Origin: Pseudonocardiales bacterium
Lineage (GTDB): Bacteria; Actinomycetota; Actinomycetes; Mycobacteriales; QHCD01
Reading direction: 5' to 3'
Assembly (NCBI GenBank): GCA_003244255.1
Contig: QHCD01000037.1
Span: 818-48,152 of the forward strand
Length of the DNA stretch: 47,335 nt
Made by a program: the position numbers and the translations under genes. The first letter of the stretch is position 1. The number at the start of each line of letters is the position of its first letter. Positions 25,144 to 33,313 of this stretch are shown here, piece by piece. The notes beneath the pieces were generated by a model. That model ran no database searches. It was not told the DNA's origin and saw nothing but the letters and a program-made list of their open reading frames with translations.

Positions 25144-26094
25144 ATGAGTGCCACCGCCGACCGGCTGGCGAGGCTACTGGCCCTGGTTCCGTACCTGCTC
25201 GCGCGGCCGGGCGTGCAGATCAGCCGGGTGGCCCGCGACTTCGGCGTCACCGAGACGCAGTTGCGTGACGACCTGCGACTGCTCTGGATGTGCGGGCTGC
25301 CCGGGCACGGACCGGGCGACCTGATCGACCTGTCGTTCGAGGGCGACACCATCACCGTGACCTACGACGCCGGCATGTCGCGGCCGCTGCGGCTGACCTC
25401 GGATGAGGCGCTCGCCCTGGTCGTCGCCCTGCAGACGCTCGCTGACGTGCCTGGTCTTGCCGACGGCGACGCCGTCGCCCGGGCGCTGGGGAAGATCGAG
25501 GGTGCGGCCGGCGCGAACGACGAGGCCGCCGCCCGCGTGACCGTCGCCGTCGATGCGCAGGAACGGGCCTTGACGAGCGTCCGCGAGGCGATCGGATCCG
25601 GCCGCGCCATGCACCTGACCTACTACGCCGCCGGGCGCGACGCCTCCACCGAGCGCGACGTCGACCCGATGCGGCTGCTGTTCGTCGAGGGACGCAGCTA
25701 TCTGGAGGCGTGGTGTCGCAGCGCGGAGGCGGTGCGGCTCTTCCGGCTCGACCGTATCGACGACGTGCGGCTGCTCGACGAGCCCTCGCAGCCTCCGACC
25801 GACGCCGCGCCCCGCGACCTGGACGGCGGCCTGTTCCAGCCGGCGCCCGAGGATCCCGCGGTAACGCTGCGCCTCGGGCCGGGCCAGGCGTGGGTGGCCG
25901 ACTACTACCCGGTGGAGGACAGCCAGCGGCAGGACGACGGCGGCCTGATCATCATCCTTCGGGTCACCGACACCGCGTGGATCCGAAAGCTCACACTCGG
26001 CGGCGGCGCCGACGTGACGGTCGTCGCACCGAGCGCGCTCGCCGCGGAGGTGCGCGCGGAGGCGCGGTCGGCCCTGGCGGCCTACGGCGACTAG
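25144..26094 (+). CDS. pafC: WYL-domain regulator PafC
   Basis: This 316-residue partner of PafB starts with a winged helix (LARLLALVPYLLARPGVQIS, then DFGVTETQLRDDLRLL) and has a WYL-like core with EGRSYLEAWCRSAEAVRLFRLDRI. In mycobacteria PafB and PafC act as a heterodimer controlling DNA-damage genes. ATG 25144 is taken as start. In-frame GTG codons at 25132 and 25135 are possible, and a GGCGGAAG sequence from the end of the upstream hairpin repeat could act as their ribosome binding site. The repeat may have replaced the original coupling with pafB. Confidence 0.9.
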   Translation: MSATADRLARLLALVPYLLARPGVQISRVARDFGVTETQLRDDLRLLWMCGLPGHGPGDLIDLSFEGDTITVTYDAGMSRPLRLTSDEALALVVALQTLADVPGLADGDAVARALGKIEGAAGANDEAAARVTVAVDAQERALTSVREAIGSGRAMHLTYYAAGRDASTERDVDPMRLLFVEGRSYLEAWCRSAEAVRLFRLDRIDDVRLLDEPSQPPTDAAPRDLDGGLFQPAPEDPAVTLRLGPGQAWVADYYPVEDSQRQDDGGLIIILRVTDTAWIRKLTLGGGADVTVVAPSALAAEVRAEARSALAAYGD

Positions 26095-26106
26095 AAGAGC
26101 GTGCCC

Positions 26107-26112
26107 TAGGCT
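26107..26112 (+). promoter_or_regulatory. -10 box before the small membrane protein
   Basis: TAGGCT is followed by 6 nt and the GTG start, fitting a leaderless transcript. Confidence 0.4.
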
Positions 26113-26118
26113 CGCCCG

Positions 26119-26349
26119 GTGGTCGTGCTCGTCGTCGTCCTGGTGCTCATCGCGCTGGCGCTGACCGGGCTCGGCGTGCTCGGTTTTCATGCGGCGTCGG
26201 CGCTCGGCCGGTTCCGGCGGGCGCTCTCGGCCGCGCGGACCGATCTCGTTCCGCGTGCGGACGCTCTCAACGCTCGGCTCGTCGCGACCCGAGCCGCGCG
26301 ATCGGCCGCGGGCTCACCGAAACCATCCGATCGCCCGCCCGCTGCGTAG
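26119..26349 (+). CDS. Small single-pass membrane protein (76 aa)
   Basis: The peptide starts with a strongly hydrophobic stretch (VVLVVVLVLIALALTGLGVL), followed by a basic, Arg-rich helix (ALGRFRRALSAARTD) and a disordered tail. A short gene of this kind often lies between pafC and tatA in actinobacteria; its role is unknown. It could help membrane targeting, but there is no direct evidence. There is no Shine-Dalgarno sequence; start choice rests on the -10 box 6 nt upstream. Its TAG stop is the first part of the TAGGAT box in front of tatA. Confidence 0.65.
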   Translation: MVVLVVVLVLIALALTGLGVLGFHAASALGRFRRALSAARTDLVPRADALNARLVATRAARSAAGSPKPSDRPPAA

Positions 26350-26352
26350 GAT
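26347..26352 (+). promoter_or_regulatory. -10 box of tatA overlapping the upstream stop codon
   Basis: TAGGAT begins with the stop codon of the small membrane protein. The predicted transcript would have a leader of roughly 35 nt that contains the strong ribosome binding site of tatA. Confidence 0.4.
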
Positions 26353-26394
26353 TGGTGAGACCCAGCCCTGGGGTCAAGCCGGAGGTGAGCAGCC

Positions 26395-26628
26395 ATGGTC
26401 GGACTCGGCATACCCGAGCTGGTCGTGATCGTGGCCGTCATCGCGCTGCTGCTCGGGTACAAGAAGCTGCCGGAAACGGCGCGGGCGATCGGCCGGTCCA
26501 CCCGAATCTTGCGCGCCGAGCTGCGCGGGCTGCACCACGACGACGTCGCCACCAAGGCGCCGGCCCAGCGCGGACGCGGACCACTCGGCAGCGGTGACTC
26601 CAGCGCGTCCGCCGACCGGCCGGACTGA
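26395..26628 (+). CDS. tatA: Sec-independent translocase subunit TatA
   Basis: This 77-residue protein has one N-terminal membrane helix (IPELVVIVAVIALLLG) followed by the amphipathic helix KKLPETARAIGRSTRIL and a charged tail, the TatA architecture. The usual Phe-Gly hinge is replaced by Gly-Tyr. TatA forms the pore-like oligomer that moves folded proteins across the membrane. GGAGGTGA lies 8 nt before the ATG. tatC follows, and no tatB is in the window, as is normal for actinobacteria. Confidence 0.93.
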   Translation: MVGLGIPELVVIVAVIALLLGYKKLPETARAIGRSTRILRAELRGLHHDDVATKAPAQRGRGPLGSGDSSASADRPD

Positions 26629-26655
26629 GCGGACGCCGTCGAACCGTGGCCCTTC

Positions 26656-27564
26656 GTGACTGACAACGACACCGCGACGCTGCCCGGCCGCCGGCCGGGC
26701 GGCAGGCGGGCGCCCGCAGGCACGATGACGCTGGTCGAGCACCTGCGTGAGCTGCGGAACCGGCTGCTCAAGGCGATCGTGATCGTCGCGCTTGGCACGG
26801 TGCTCGGCTGGCTCTGGTACAACCACGGGCTGCTGCACTTCCTCGAGAAGCCGTACTGCCAGATCCCGGCCGACCGCAGATACGACAGCGGCGGCATCGG
26901 CTGCAAGCTGATCTACACCAATGTGCTCGACGGGTTCGTCACCCGGCTGAAGATCGGCGCGATCGCCGGCATCATCGTGACCTCGCCACTGTGGCTCTAC
27001 CAGCTGTGGGCGTTCATCACGCCGGGCCTTAAGAAGAATGAGCGCCGCTACACCATCACCTTCATCCTGCTCTCGACGCTGCTGTTCCTCGGCGGCGCGG
27101 CGCTGGCGTACCTGACCTTGGCGAAGGCCCTCGACGTCCTGACGGGCGCCGCCGGTTCGGGCACCCAGGCCCTGATCACGATCTCGTCTTATCTGGGCTT
27201 CCTCACGTCATTGCTGCTGGTCTTCGGAATCTCCTTCGAGTTCCCGCTGCTGATCTCGATGCTGAACCTGGTCGGCATCCTGTCCTTCAAGCGCTTGATG
27301 AAGAGCCAGCGGATCATCATCTTCCTGGTCTTCGTGTTCGCGGCGATCGCGACTCCGAGCCAGGACCCGTTCACCATGTGCGCGCTCGCGGTGCCGATGT
27401 GCCTGCTGTTCGAGCTGGCGGTGCTCTTCGCCTACTTCCACGACAAGCGCAAGGCCAGCGAGTCCTTCGAAGACATCCCCGACGACGAGGCGTCGCCCCT
27501 TGACCTGACGCCGTCGAGCATCGAGTCCGCGGGCAGCCTCGACGACGATCCCGAAGACCGCTAG
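26656..27564 (+). CDS. tatC: Sec-independent translocase subunit TatC
   Basis: This 302-residue, six-helix membrane protein binds twin-arginine signal peptides. The cytoplasmic N-terminal signal-binding segment MTLVEHLRELRNRL with its conserved Glu is present, as are YQLWAFITPGL and the later helices (FLGGAALAYLTLAKALDVL). The C-terminus after the last helix is an acidic, disordered tail of about 40 residues. A GTG start is used 27 bp after tatA. The first helix is preceded by a 23-residue basic/Pro-rich tail, common in actinobacteria. Confidence 0.93.
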   Translation: MTDNDTATLPGRRPGGRRAPAGTMTLVEHLRELRNRLLKAIVIVALGTVLGWLWYNHGLLHFLEKPYCQIPADRRYDSGGIGCKLIYTNVLDGFVTRLKIGAIAGIIVTSPLWLYQLWAFITPGLKKNERRYTITFILLSTLLFLGGAALAYLTLAKALDVLTGAAGSGTQALITISSYLGFLTSLLLVFGISFEFPLLISMLNLVGILSFKRLMKSQRIIIFLVFVFAAIATPSQDPFTMCALAVPMCLLFELAVLFAYFHDKRKASESFEDIPDDEASPLDLTPSSIESAGSLDDDPEDR

Positions 27565-27627
27565 CCGGGGCTCGTTGCCGGCGGGTAGTCGGCCGCCGCT
27601 GCTGACGGGAACTGGCTAGGGTCGGTC

Positions 27628-28497
27628 ATGGCCGACTTGGCGCTCGTCGTCAACCCGGCGATCCGGCGCGGGTCGATCGCCGCACAGTCGGTGCGGATCC
27701 GCCTCGGCCGCCGCGCGAGCATCGTCGTCATCGAAGAGCCGTCGGTTGATGCGACCCGCGACGCCGTCGGGGCGGCGATCGCGAGCGGTGCCGGAAGCGT
27801 CGTCGCGATCGGGGGAGATGGGCTCGTGCACGCGTTGCTGCCGGCGCTGGCGCGCACCGATGTGCCGCTTGGCATCGTGCCGGCCGGCACGGGCAACGAC
27901 CTCGCCGCGGCGCTCGGGGTGCCGCAGGACCCGATGCGTGCTGCCGACGTCATCGCCGCCGGTTCGACCAGACTCATCGATCTGGGTCGCAGCGTCGATC
28001 GCTGGTGGGCGTCGGTGCTCTGCGCCGGGTTCGACTCGGCGATCAACGAGCGAGCAAACGGGTTGCGCTGGCCGCGGGGGCGGTGGCGTTATGACGCCGC
28101 CGTGCTTGCTGAGCTGGCGCAGCTGCGGCCCCGCGACTTCGTCGTCGATGTGGACGGCGTGCGGATCAGTGGGCCGACGACGCTGGTCGCGATCGGCAAC
28201 ACCTCGCAATACGGCGGTGGCTATCGAATGTGCCCACGGGCGCAACCCGACGACGGCGAGTTCGACGTGACGATCGTCGGACCGGTCGGCCGGTTGGATC
28301 TGGCCCGCATGCTGTCGGCGGTGAAGACGGGGACGCATCTCGGACACCCCGCAGTGCGGACGCTGCGCGGGCGCCGGGTGCGCATCGACGCCACCGGCAC
28401 GGTGGCATACGCCGACGGCGAGCGGATCGGGGACCTGCCGATCCCGGCGGTCTGCGAAGCGGGCTCGTTGCGCGTGTTCGCGCCGGAGCGCGAATGA
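27628..28497 (+). CDS. Diacylglycerol/sphingosine-kinase-like lipid kinase
   Basis: This 289-residue protein has the DAGK catalytic domain: nucleotide loop IGGDGLVHALL (Gly-Gly-Asp-Gly at 62-65) and GTGND at 87-91, followed by the beta-sandwich C-terminal domain with SQYGGGYRMCPRAQPDDGEFD. Such YegS-like kinases phosphorylate diacylglycerol or other membrane lipids. TAGGGT lies 5 nt before the ATG, so the transcript is probably leaderless. Sitting between tatC and helY, it departs from the M. tuberculosis order, where the two are adjacent. Confidence 0.88.
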   Translation: MADLALVVNPAIRRGSIAAQSVRIRLGRRASIVVIEEPSVDATRDAVGAAIASGAGSVVAIGGDGLVHALLPALARTDVPLGIVPAGTGNDLAAALGVPQDPMRAADVIAAGSTRLIDLGRSVDRWWASVLCAGFDSAINERANGLRWPRGRWRYDAAVLAELAQLRPRDFVVDVDGVRISGPTTLVAIGNTSQYGGGYRMCPRAQPDDGEFDVTIVGPVGRLDLARMLSAVKTGTHLGHPAVRTLRGRRVRIDATGTVAYADGERIGDLPIPAVCEAGSLRVFAPERE

Positions 28498-28559
28498 TCG
28501 GCGCCTTGATTGCGCGCATTACCGGCGTCCGCTGACCGCCGCGTCGAGGCCGCGCGCCG

Positions 28560-28565
28560 TAGCCT
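28560..28565 (+). promoter_or_regulatory. -10 box before helY
   Basis: TAGCCT lies 8 nt upstream of the helY ATG; the GAGGA inside the spacer is too close to the start to be a good ribosome binding site. Confidence 0.35.
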
Positions 28566-28573
28566 GAGGAACC

Positions 28574-31303
28574 ATGAGCTCGCCGGCACGACGCTATGGC
28601 GAGGCTCGCCGGCGTAACACCTTCCCGTCGCTCACCGACTTCGCCGCCGAACTCGACTTCGCACTCGATGAGTTCCAGCGCGAGGCGTGCGAATCACTCG
28701 AACGCGGCGAGAGCGTCCTGGTCTGCGCACCGACCGGTACCGGCAAGACGGTGGTGGGAGAGTTCGCCGTGACGCTGGCGCTACAGGCCGGCCGGAAATG
28801 CTTCTACACCACGCCGATCAAGGCCCTGTCCAACCAGAAGTACGCCGACCTCGTGGCCCGGCACGGTGCGGACCGGATCGGCCTGCTCACCGGCGACAAC
28901 GCGATCAACGCCGCTGCTCCGGTCGTTGTGATGACCACCGAGGTGCTGCGGAACATGCTCTACGTCGGTTCGCCGGCGTTGGACGATCTCGGCTTCGTCG
29001 TCATGGACGAGGTGCACTACCTCGCCGACCGATTCCGCGGCGCCGTCTGGGAAGAGGTGATCATTCACCTGTCGGACGACGTGCGGCTGGTCTCGCTGTC
29101 TGCGACGGTGAGCAACGCCGAGGAGTTCGGCGACTGGCTGGTGACCGTGCGCGGGCACACCGCGGTCGTCGTCAGTGAGCAGCGACCGGTGCCGCTGTGG
29201 CAGCACATGCTCGTCGGTTCCCGGCGCTTCGACCTGTTCGCCGACGCCGCGACGCTCGACGTCGACCCGAACCTTGCCCGTGCCTGCCGGGAGGCCGAAC
29301 GCCGACTGACCATCGACGTCGGTCGGTCGGCGCGAACCGACCACCGACATCGGGGGCCGGCGCGTCGCGGCTACCGTCCGCCGGATCGGGCGACGGTCAT
29401 CGAAGGCCTCGATCGCGACGGCATGCTGCCAGCGATCGACTTCATTTTCAGCCGCGGCGGTTGCGAGGCCGCCGTCCGCCAGTGCGTGCACGCCGGTCTG
29501 CGGCTGACGACGCCGGACGAGCAGGACGAGATCCGCGCCGTGATCGGCCGGCGAACCGGTCACCTCGACGCAGCCGACCTGCAGGTGCTCGGGTTCTGGG
29601 AGTGGCGCGAGGCCCTGCAGCGCGGGATCGCGGCCCACCATGCCGGACTCATCCCGACCTTCAAGGAGACCGTGGAGGAGCTGTTCGTCCGCGGCCTGGT
29701 CCGGGTCGTGTTCGCCACCGAGACGCTGGCTCTCGGCATCAACATGCCCGCCCGGTCGGTCGTGTTGGAGCGACTGGTGAAGTACAACGGCGAGGCGCAC
29801 GCCGATCTCACGGCCGGCGAATACACCCAGCTGACCGGTCGGGCCGGGCGCCGGGGGATCGACGTCGAAGGGCACGCCGTCGTGCTCTGGACACCGGGCC
29901 TGCACCCCGGCTGGGTCGCCGGGCTGGCGTCCACGCGCACATACCCGCTCCGGTCGTCCTTCCGGCCGTCCTACAACATGGCGGTCAACCTGGTGGCGCA
30001 GGTGGGGCGGGCGCAGGCCCGCGGGCTGCTCGACTCGTCGTTCGCGCAGTTCCAGGCCGACCGCGCCGTCGTCGGATTGGTCGGCCAGGTGGCGTCGAAC
30101 GAGCAGGAGCTGGCCGGATATCGGGATTCGATGCGGTGCCACCTCGGCGACTTTGACGGGTACGCGCAGCTGCGCCGGCAGCTCTCCGAACGGGAGGCCG
30201 CGCTGGCCCGGGACAACGCGGCGGCCCGCCGCGCGGCCGCGGCTGCGTCACTCGAGGCGCTGCAACCGGGCGACGTCGTTCGGATCAGCGGCGGCCGGCG
30301 AGCCGGCATCGCCGTCGTCATCGACACCGGTCGCAAGCACGACCTCGGTGTACCGATGCCGACCGTGCTGTCGATCGACCGCCGGGTGCACCGGCTGACC
30401 CTGATGGACGCGCCGCGACCGGTCGAGCGCCTGACCCGGCTGCGGATCCCGGCGAATTTCGACATCCGGTCGGCTCGGAGCAGGAAGGATCTCGCGTCGA
30501 GCCTGCGCAACCTCGAGCTCGATCTGGAGCACGGCGCGGCGCGACGCGGATCAGGGCGGACGGCGGCGGACGACGACGAGATCACCGAACTGCGCCGCGC
30601 GTTGCGACGGCATCCGTGTCACGGCTGCGCCGAACGCGAAGAACACGCGCGCTGGGCGGACCGGTACCGCCGGCTGCATCAGGACACGGACGTGCTGCGG
30701 ACGCGGATCGAATCGCGGACCCACTCGCTGGCCCGCACCTTCGACCGGGTCTGCGCCGTGCTCGGCGAGCGCGGTTACCTGGCCGGTGACAGCGTGACGC
30801 CAGACGGCGAGCGGCTCGCTCGGATCTGGTCCGAGTGCGACCTGCTGGTGGCCGAGTGCCTGCGGGCGCGGGCGTGGGACGGCCTCGATGCGGCCAGTCT
30901 TGCGGCGGTGGTCGCCAGCCTCGTCTACGAGCCGCGGCGAGACACTGACGGCTCGGCGCGGGTTCCCGGCGCGATCGCGGCGGCGCTGGCAGCGACGCTC
31001 GCCCTGCACGCCGACGTCGTCGCCACGGAACGGGAGCACCGGCTGGACCGCTCCCGCGATCCCGATCTCGGCTTCTGCTGGCCGGCCTACCGGTGGGCCC
31101 GCGGGGAGTCTCTCGATCACGCGCTCGGCGCGGTCGACGTCGTCGGGGAGGAGCTCTCGGCGGGTGACTTCGTGCGCTGGTGCAAGCAGCTGATCGACCT
31201 GCTGGACCAGATCGCCGACGTCGCCGACGGATCGGTGGCGGCGACGGCGCGGCAGGCGGTGGACGCGATCTGCCGGGGAGTCGTGGCGGCGTCGTCGATC
31301 TGA
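28574..31303 (+). CDS. helY: Ski2-like DEVH-box RNA helicase HelY
   Basis: This 909-residue superfamily 2 helicase has Walker A APTGTGKTV (52-60), DEVH at 145-148, motif III VSLSATVSN and motif VI QLTGRAGRRG (419-428). The C-terminal third has the DSHCT-like helical region (RIWSECDLLVAECLRA). A Cys/His cluster in HPCHGCAEREEH may bind metal. Length matches the mycobacterial HelY, which is related to Mtr4/Ski2 RNA helicases and likely acts in RNA processing or decay. It sits after tatAC as in M. tuberculosis, with a lipid-kinase gene between. Confidence 0.92.
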   Translation: MSSPARRYGEARRRNTFPSLTDFAAELDFALDEFQREACESLERGESVLVCAPTGTGKTVVGEFAVTLALQAGRKCFYTTPIKALSNQKYADLVARHGADRIGLLTGDNAINAAAPVVVMTTEVLRNMLYVGSPALDDLGFVVMDEVHYLADRFRGAVWEEVIIHLSDDVRLVSLSATVSNAEEFGDWLVTVRGHTAVVVSEQRPVPLWQHMLVGSRRFDLFADAATLDVDPNLARACREAERRLTIDVGRSARTDHRHRGPARRGYRPPDRATVIEGLDRDGMLPAIDFIFSRGGCEAAVRQCVHAGLRLTTPDEQDEIRAVIGRRTGHLDAADLQVLGFWEWREALQRGIAAHHAGLIPTFKETVEELFVRGLVRVVFATETLALGINMPARSVVLERLVKYNGEAHADLTAGEYTQLTGRAGRRGIDVEGHAVVLWTPGLHPGWVAGLASTRTYPLRSSFRPSYNMAVNLVAQVGRAQARGLLDSSFAQFQADRAVVGLVGQVASNEQELAGYRDSMRCHLGDFDGYAQLRRQLSEREAALARDNAAARRAAAAASLEALQPGDVVRISGGRRAGIAVVIDTGRKHDLGVPMPTVLSIDRRVHRLTLMDAPRPVERLTRLRIPANFDIRSARSRKDLASSLRNLELDLEHGAARRGSGRTAADDDEITELRRALRRHPCHGCAEREEHARWADRYRRLHQDTDVLRTRIESRTHSLARTFDRVCAVLGERGYLAGDSVTPDGERLARIWSECDLLVAECLRARAWDGLDAASLAAVVASLVYEPRRDTDGSARVPGAIAAALAATLALHADVVATEREHRLDRSRDPDLGFCWPAYRWARGESLDHALGAVDVVGEELSAGDFVRWCKQLIDLLDQIADVADGSVAATARQAVDAICRGVVAASSI

Positions 31304-31396
31304 GCTCGGCGCCGGCCGAGCTGGCCGCTTCCGCGCCGGGACGGGTGGGGAGTGGCCAGTAGCACCGGTCCGGTGTGGCCAGGGAGAATGCTGGTT

Positions 31397-31951
31397 GTGG
31401 TCGAGAAGCACGGGACGACCTGCCGGGCCTGCCTCACCCTGAACCCGCCGGGAGCACCATCCTGCGTGCGGTGCAATCGCCCGCTCGACGAGCGGGTCGC
31501 GGCCCCGGCGCCGCTGCGCTCGGTTCCGACCTCGTCCGGCGACCGTGAGCCAGCCAGCCCCGATCTCCGGGACGGCACTGCGGCGGCCGGCCACCAGCAA
31601 CCGAGCCAGCCTGCTACACCTGCGATTGCCCGCACGCCGGCGCCGTCGGTGCGCGCGGCCAGGCGGCGGATGGCGCTCATCAGCGCAGCAGTGATCGCGC
31701 TCGTGCTCGTGGCGGGCGGGATCACGGTGTGGCTGACCCGCCCGCACGATCTGGATACCGGAGCCGTGGCCTCGACCATCGGCAACCGGCTCGGGGCGAC
31801 CGTGCGCTGCCCGGCACGGGAGAGTCGCACCGCCGGCACGTCGTTCCAATGCACCGCGCACTATGCCGACGGCCGGACCGTCCGGATCGCGGTGACCGTG
31901 CGGTCCGACGCCGGCGAGTACCACTGGCAGGTGCTCTCCGGCGGGAGGTGA
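31397..31951 (+). CDS. Zinc-ribbon, single-pass membrane protein with DUF4333 domain
   Basis: The 184-residue protein has an N-terminal zinc ribbon (TCRACLTLNPPGAPSCVRC), a Pro/Ala-rich linker, and a membrane helix near residue 100 (LISAAVIALVLVAGGITVW). The C-terminal extracytoplasmic domain of DUF4333 type carries two Cys (TVRCPARESRTAGTSFQCTA) that may form a disulphide. It occupies the place of Rv2091c in the M. tuberculosis order. GTG 31397 is chosen because GAGAAT lies 7 nt upstream, the spacing seen at leaderless starts here. The function of DUF4333 is unknown. Confidence 0.75.
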   Translation: MVEKHGTTCRACLTLNPPGAPSCVRCNRPLDERVAAPAPLRSVPTSSGDREPASPDLRDGTAAAGHQQPSQPATPAIARTPAPSVRAARRRMALISAAVIALVLVAGGITVWLTRPHDLDTGAVASTIGNRLGATVRCPARESRTAGTSFQCTAHYADGRTVRIAVTVRSDAGEYHWQVLSGGR

Positions 31952-32019
31952 GCCGACCCCCGCCGACCGCACGAAGCGAGGTCGTTGCCCGAACCGCCAC
32001 GCAGCCGATGGTTAGACCA

Positions 32020-32025
32020 TAGAAT
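32020..32025 (+). promoter_or_regulatory. Possible -10 box before the repeat-rich DUF4333 gene
   Basis: TAGAAT lies 155 bp upstream of the start, in the 228-bp gap between the two DUF4333 genes. No clear -35 was seen, and the long leader contains no recognised riboswitch. Confidence 0.25.
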
Positions 32026-32179
32026 CGCCCGCGGGGGCGCCATCCCAGCGCGGGCCGGCGTCCGATACGCAACAATGACGCCGACAAGCTCTACTCGCCT
32101 CGTCGGCGGTTGGACGGAACCAAAGGGGCTCCGGTCAGCGTCTGTCGATCGAGGGTTCTTGACTGAAGGAGTTCGTGAG

Positions 32180-33163
32180 ATGACCTGTCCGGTCTGTTCG
32201 ATGGTTAACGCCGAGGGCGCCCGCACCTGCGTGCGGTGCGGCACAGCCTTGCCAGAGGCAGCGTCATCTTTCGGAGGTCAGACGCCGCCCGCCGACCAGC
32301 AGGGTGCACCGGGCGGCGGCCAGCAGACCGGTTACCCGAGCAGCCAGCAGCCGGCCGCGGGGTTCGGCGAGCAGCCCGGCGGGTTCGGGCAGCAGCAGGG
32401 GTATCCCAGCGCCCAGCAGCCGGCCGCGCCCCAGCAGGGGTACCCGAGCAGCCAACAGCCGGCCGCCCCCCAGCCGGGCTATGGCCAGCCCGGCTATGGC
32501 CAGCAGCAGGGCTACCCGAGTTCCCAGCAGCCGGCCGCCCCCCAGCAGGGCTACGGCCAGCAGCCCTACGGCGGACCGCAGGACTACGGCCAGGCGCCGG
32601 GGCACGCCCAACAACCGGGCTACCAGCAGCCGGGCTACGGGCAGCCGGGCTACGGGCAGCAGGGTTACGAGCAGCCGGACTACGGCCAGCAACAGGGGTA
32701 TGGCCAGCCCTACGGCGGACAGCAGGACTACGGCCAGCAGCAGGGCTACGGCGACGCCTACGCCGCCGGGCAGACGCAGGCGTTCACTGGGTACGGCCAG
32801 CAGCAGGGCTACGGCCAGCCCGCTTACGGGCAGCCCGGCTACGGGCAGCAGCAGAAGAAGTCGAGGACTGGCGTCATCCTCGGCGTGGTTGGTGGCGCGG
32901 TCGTGGTGATCGCCGCCGTCGTCGTCATCCTCGCCCTCACCGTGTTCAAGAAGACCGTGTTCGACAACAATAAGATGGCGAGCGCGATCGAGAACAGCAC
33001 CCAGGGCAAGGCCCAAGGGCTCTCCAACGTCACCTGTCCCTCGAACGAGAAGGTCAAGGACGGCGCCACCTTCGACTGCCACGCCGGCAGTACCGCGATC
33101 CATATCAAGGTCACCAGCAGCGGCGGCGACTACCAGTGGACCCCGGAGCCGCGCACCAAGTAG
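32180..33163 (+). CDS. Zinc-ribbon, Gln/Gly/Tyr-rich membrane protein with DUF4333 domain
   Basis: This 327-residue protein starts with a zinc ribbon ([20 protein letters not shown]). About 190 residues of degenerate repeats follow, built from [12 protein letters not shown] and then GYGQQ/QPGYGQ units. Then come a membrane helix ([20 protein letters not shown]) and a C-terminal DUF4333 domain with two Cys ([17 protein letters not shown]). The repeat region is prion-like in composition and predicted disordered on the cytoplasmic side. AAGGAG lies 8 nt before the ATG. It is a paralogue of the preceding gene, with the linker replaced by repeats. Confidence 0.88.
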   Translation: MTCPVCSMVNAEGARTCVRCGTALPEAASSFGGQTPPADQQGAPGGGQQTGYPSSQQPAAGFGEQPGGFGQQQGYPSAQQPAAPQQGYPSSQQPAAPQPGYGQPGYGQQQGYPSSQQPAAPQQGYGQQPYGGPQDYGQAPGHAQQPGYQQPGYGQPGYGQQGYEQPDYGQQQGYGQPYGGQQDYGQQQGYGDAYAAGQTQAFTGYGQQQGYGQPAYGQPGYGQQQKKSRTGVILGVVGGAVVVIAAVVVILALTVFKKTVFDNNKMASAIENSTQGKAQGLSNVTCPSNEKVKDGATFDCHAGSTAIHIKVTSSGGDYQWTPEPRTK

Positions 33164-33178
33164 GGCGATCGGGCATGC

Positions 33179-33288
33179 GGCGCCCGCGCACTGGGTCGGA
33201 GGAACGTCTCTGCGCGCGCCTTGTCTCTGCCCCGCCAGACGGGCCAGAGACAAGCGTCTGACGGCGGACATCCCTTCGTGCTCAACCG
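33179..33288 (+). repeat. Dispersed intergenic repeat, copy 1 of a diverged pair
   Basis: About 110 bp here align with 46192-46303 on the same strand, sharing blocks such as GGGTCGGAGGA, CTTGTCTCTGCCCCGC and CCCTTCG-GCTCAACCG, with scattered differences. The copy contains a 10-bp perfect stem (33220-33229/33245-33254, CTTGTCTCTG/CAGAGACAAG) enclosing a further CCCG/CGGG stem, which may serve as a bidirectional terminator between two convergent genes. No coding potential was seen. Confidence 0.75.
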
Positions 33289-33313
33289 CACTACCCGGTC
33301 GGCACCACGAAGA

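Noticed and set aside
28781..30142. 453-codon open frame antisense to helY
   Set aside because: It is fully inside a helicase gene with all motifs present and has biased composition.
32320..32870. Tandem direct repeats suggestive of a CRISPR array or satellite
   Set aside because: Repeat units are degenerate, in frame, vary in length and encode GYPSSQQPA and GYGQQ motifs; there are no spacers of uniform size.
32264..33271. Leu/Ala-rich antisense frame with apparent membrane segments
   Set aside because: The hydrophobic pattern is the reverse complement of the Gln/Gly/Tyr repeats of the DUF4333 gene.
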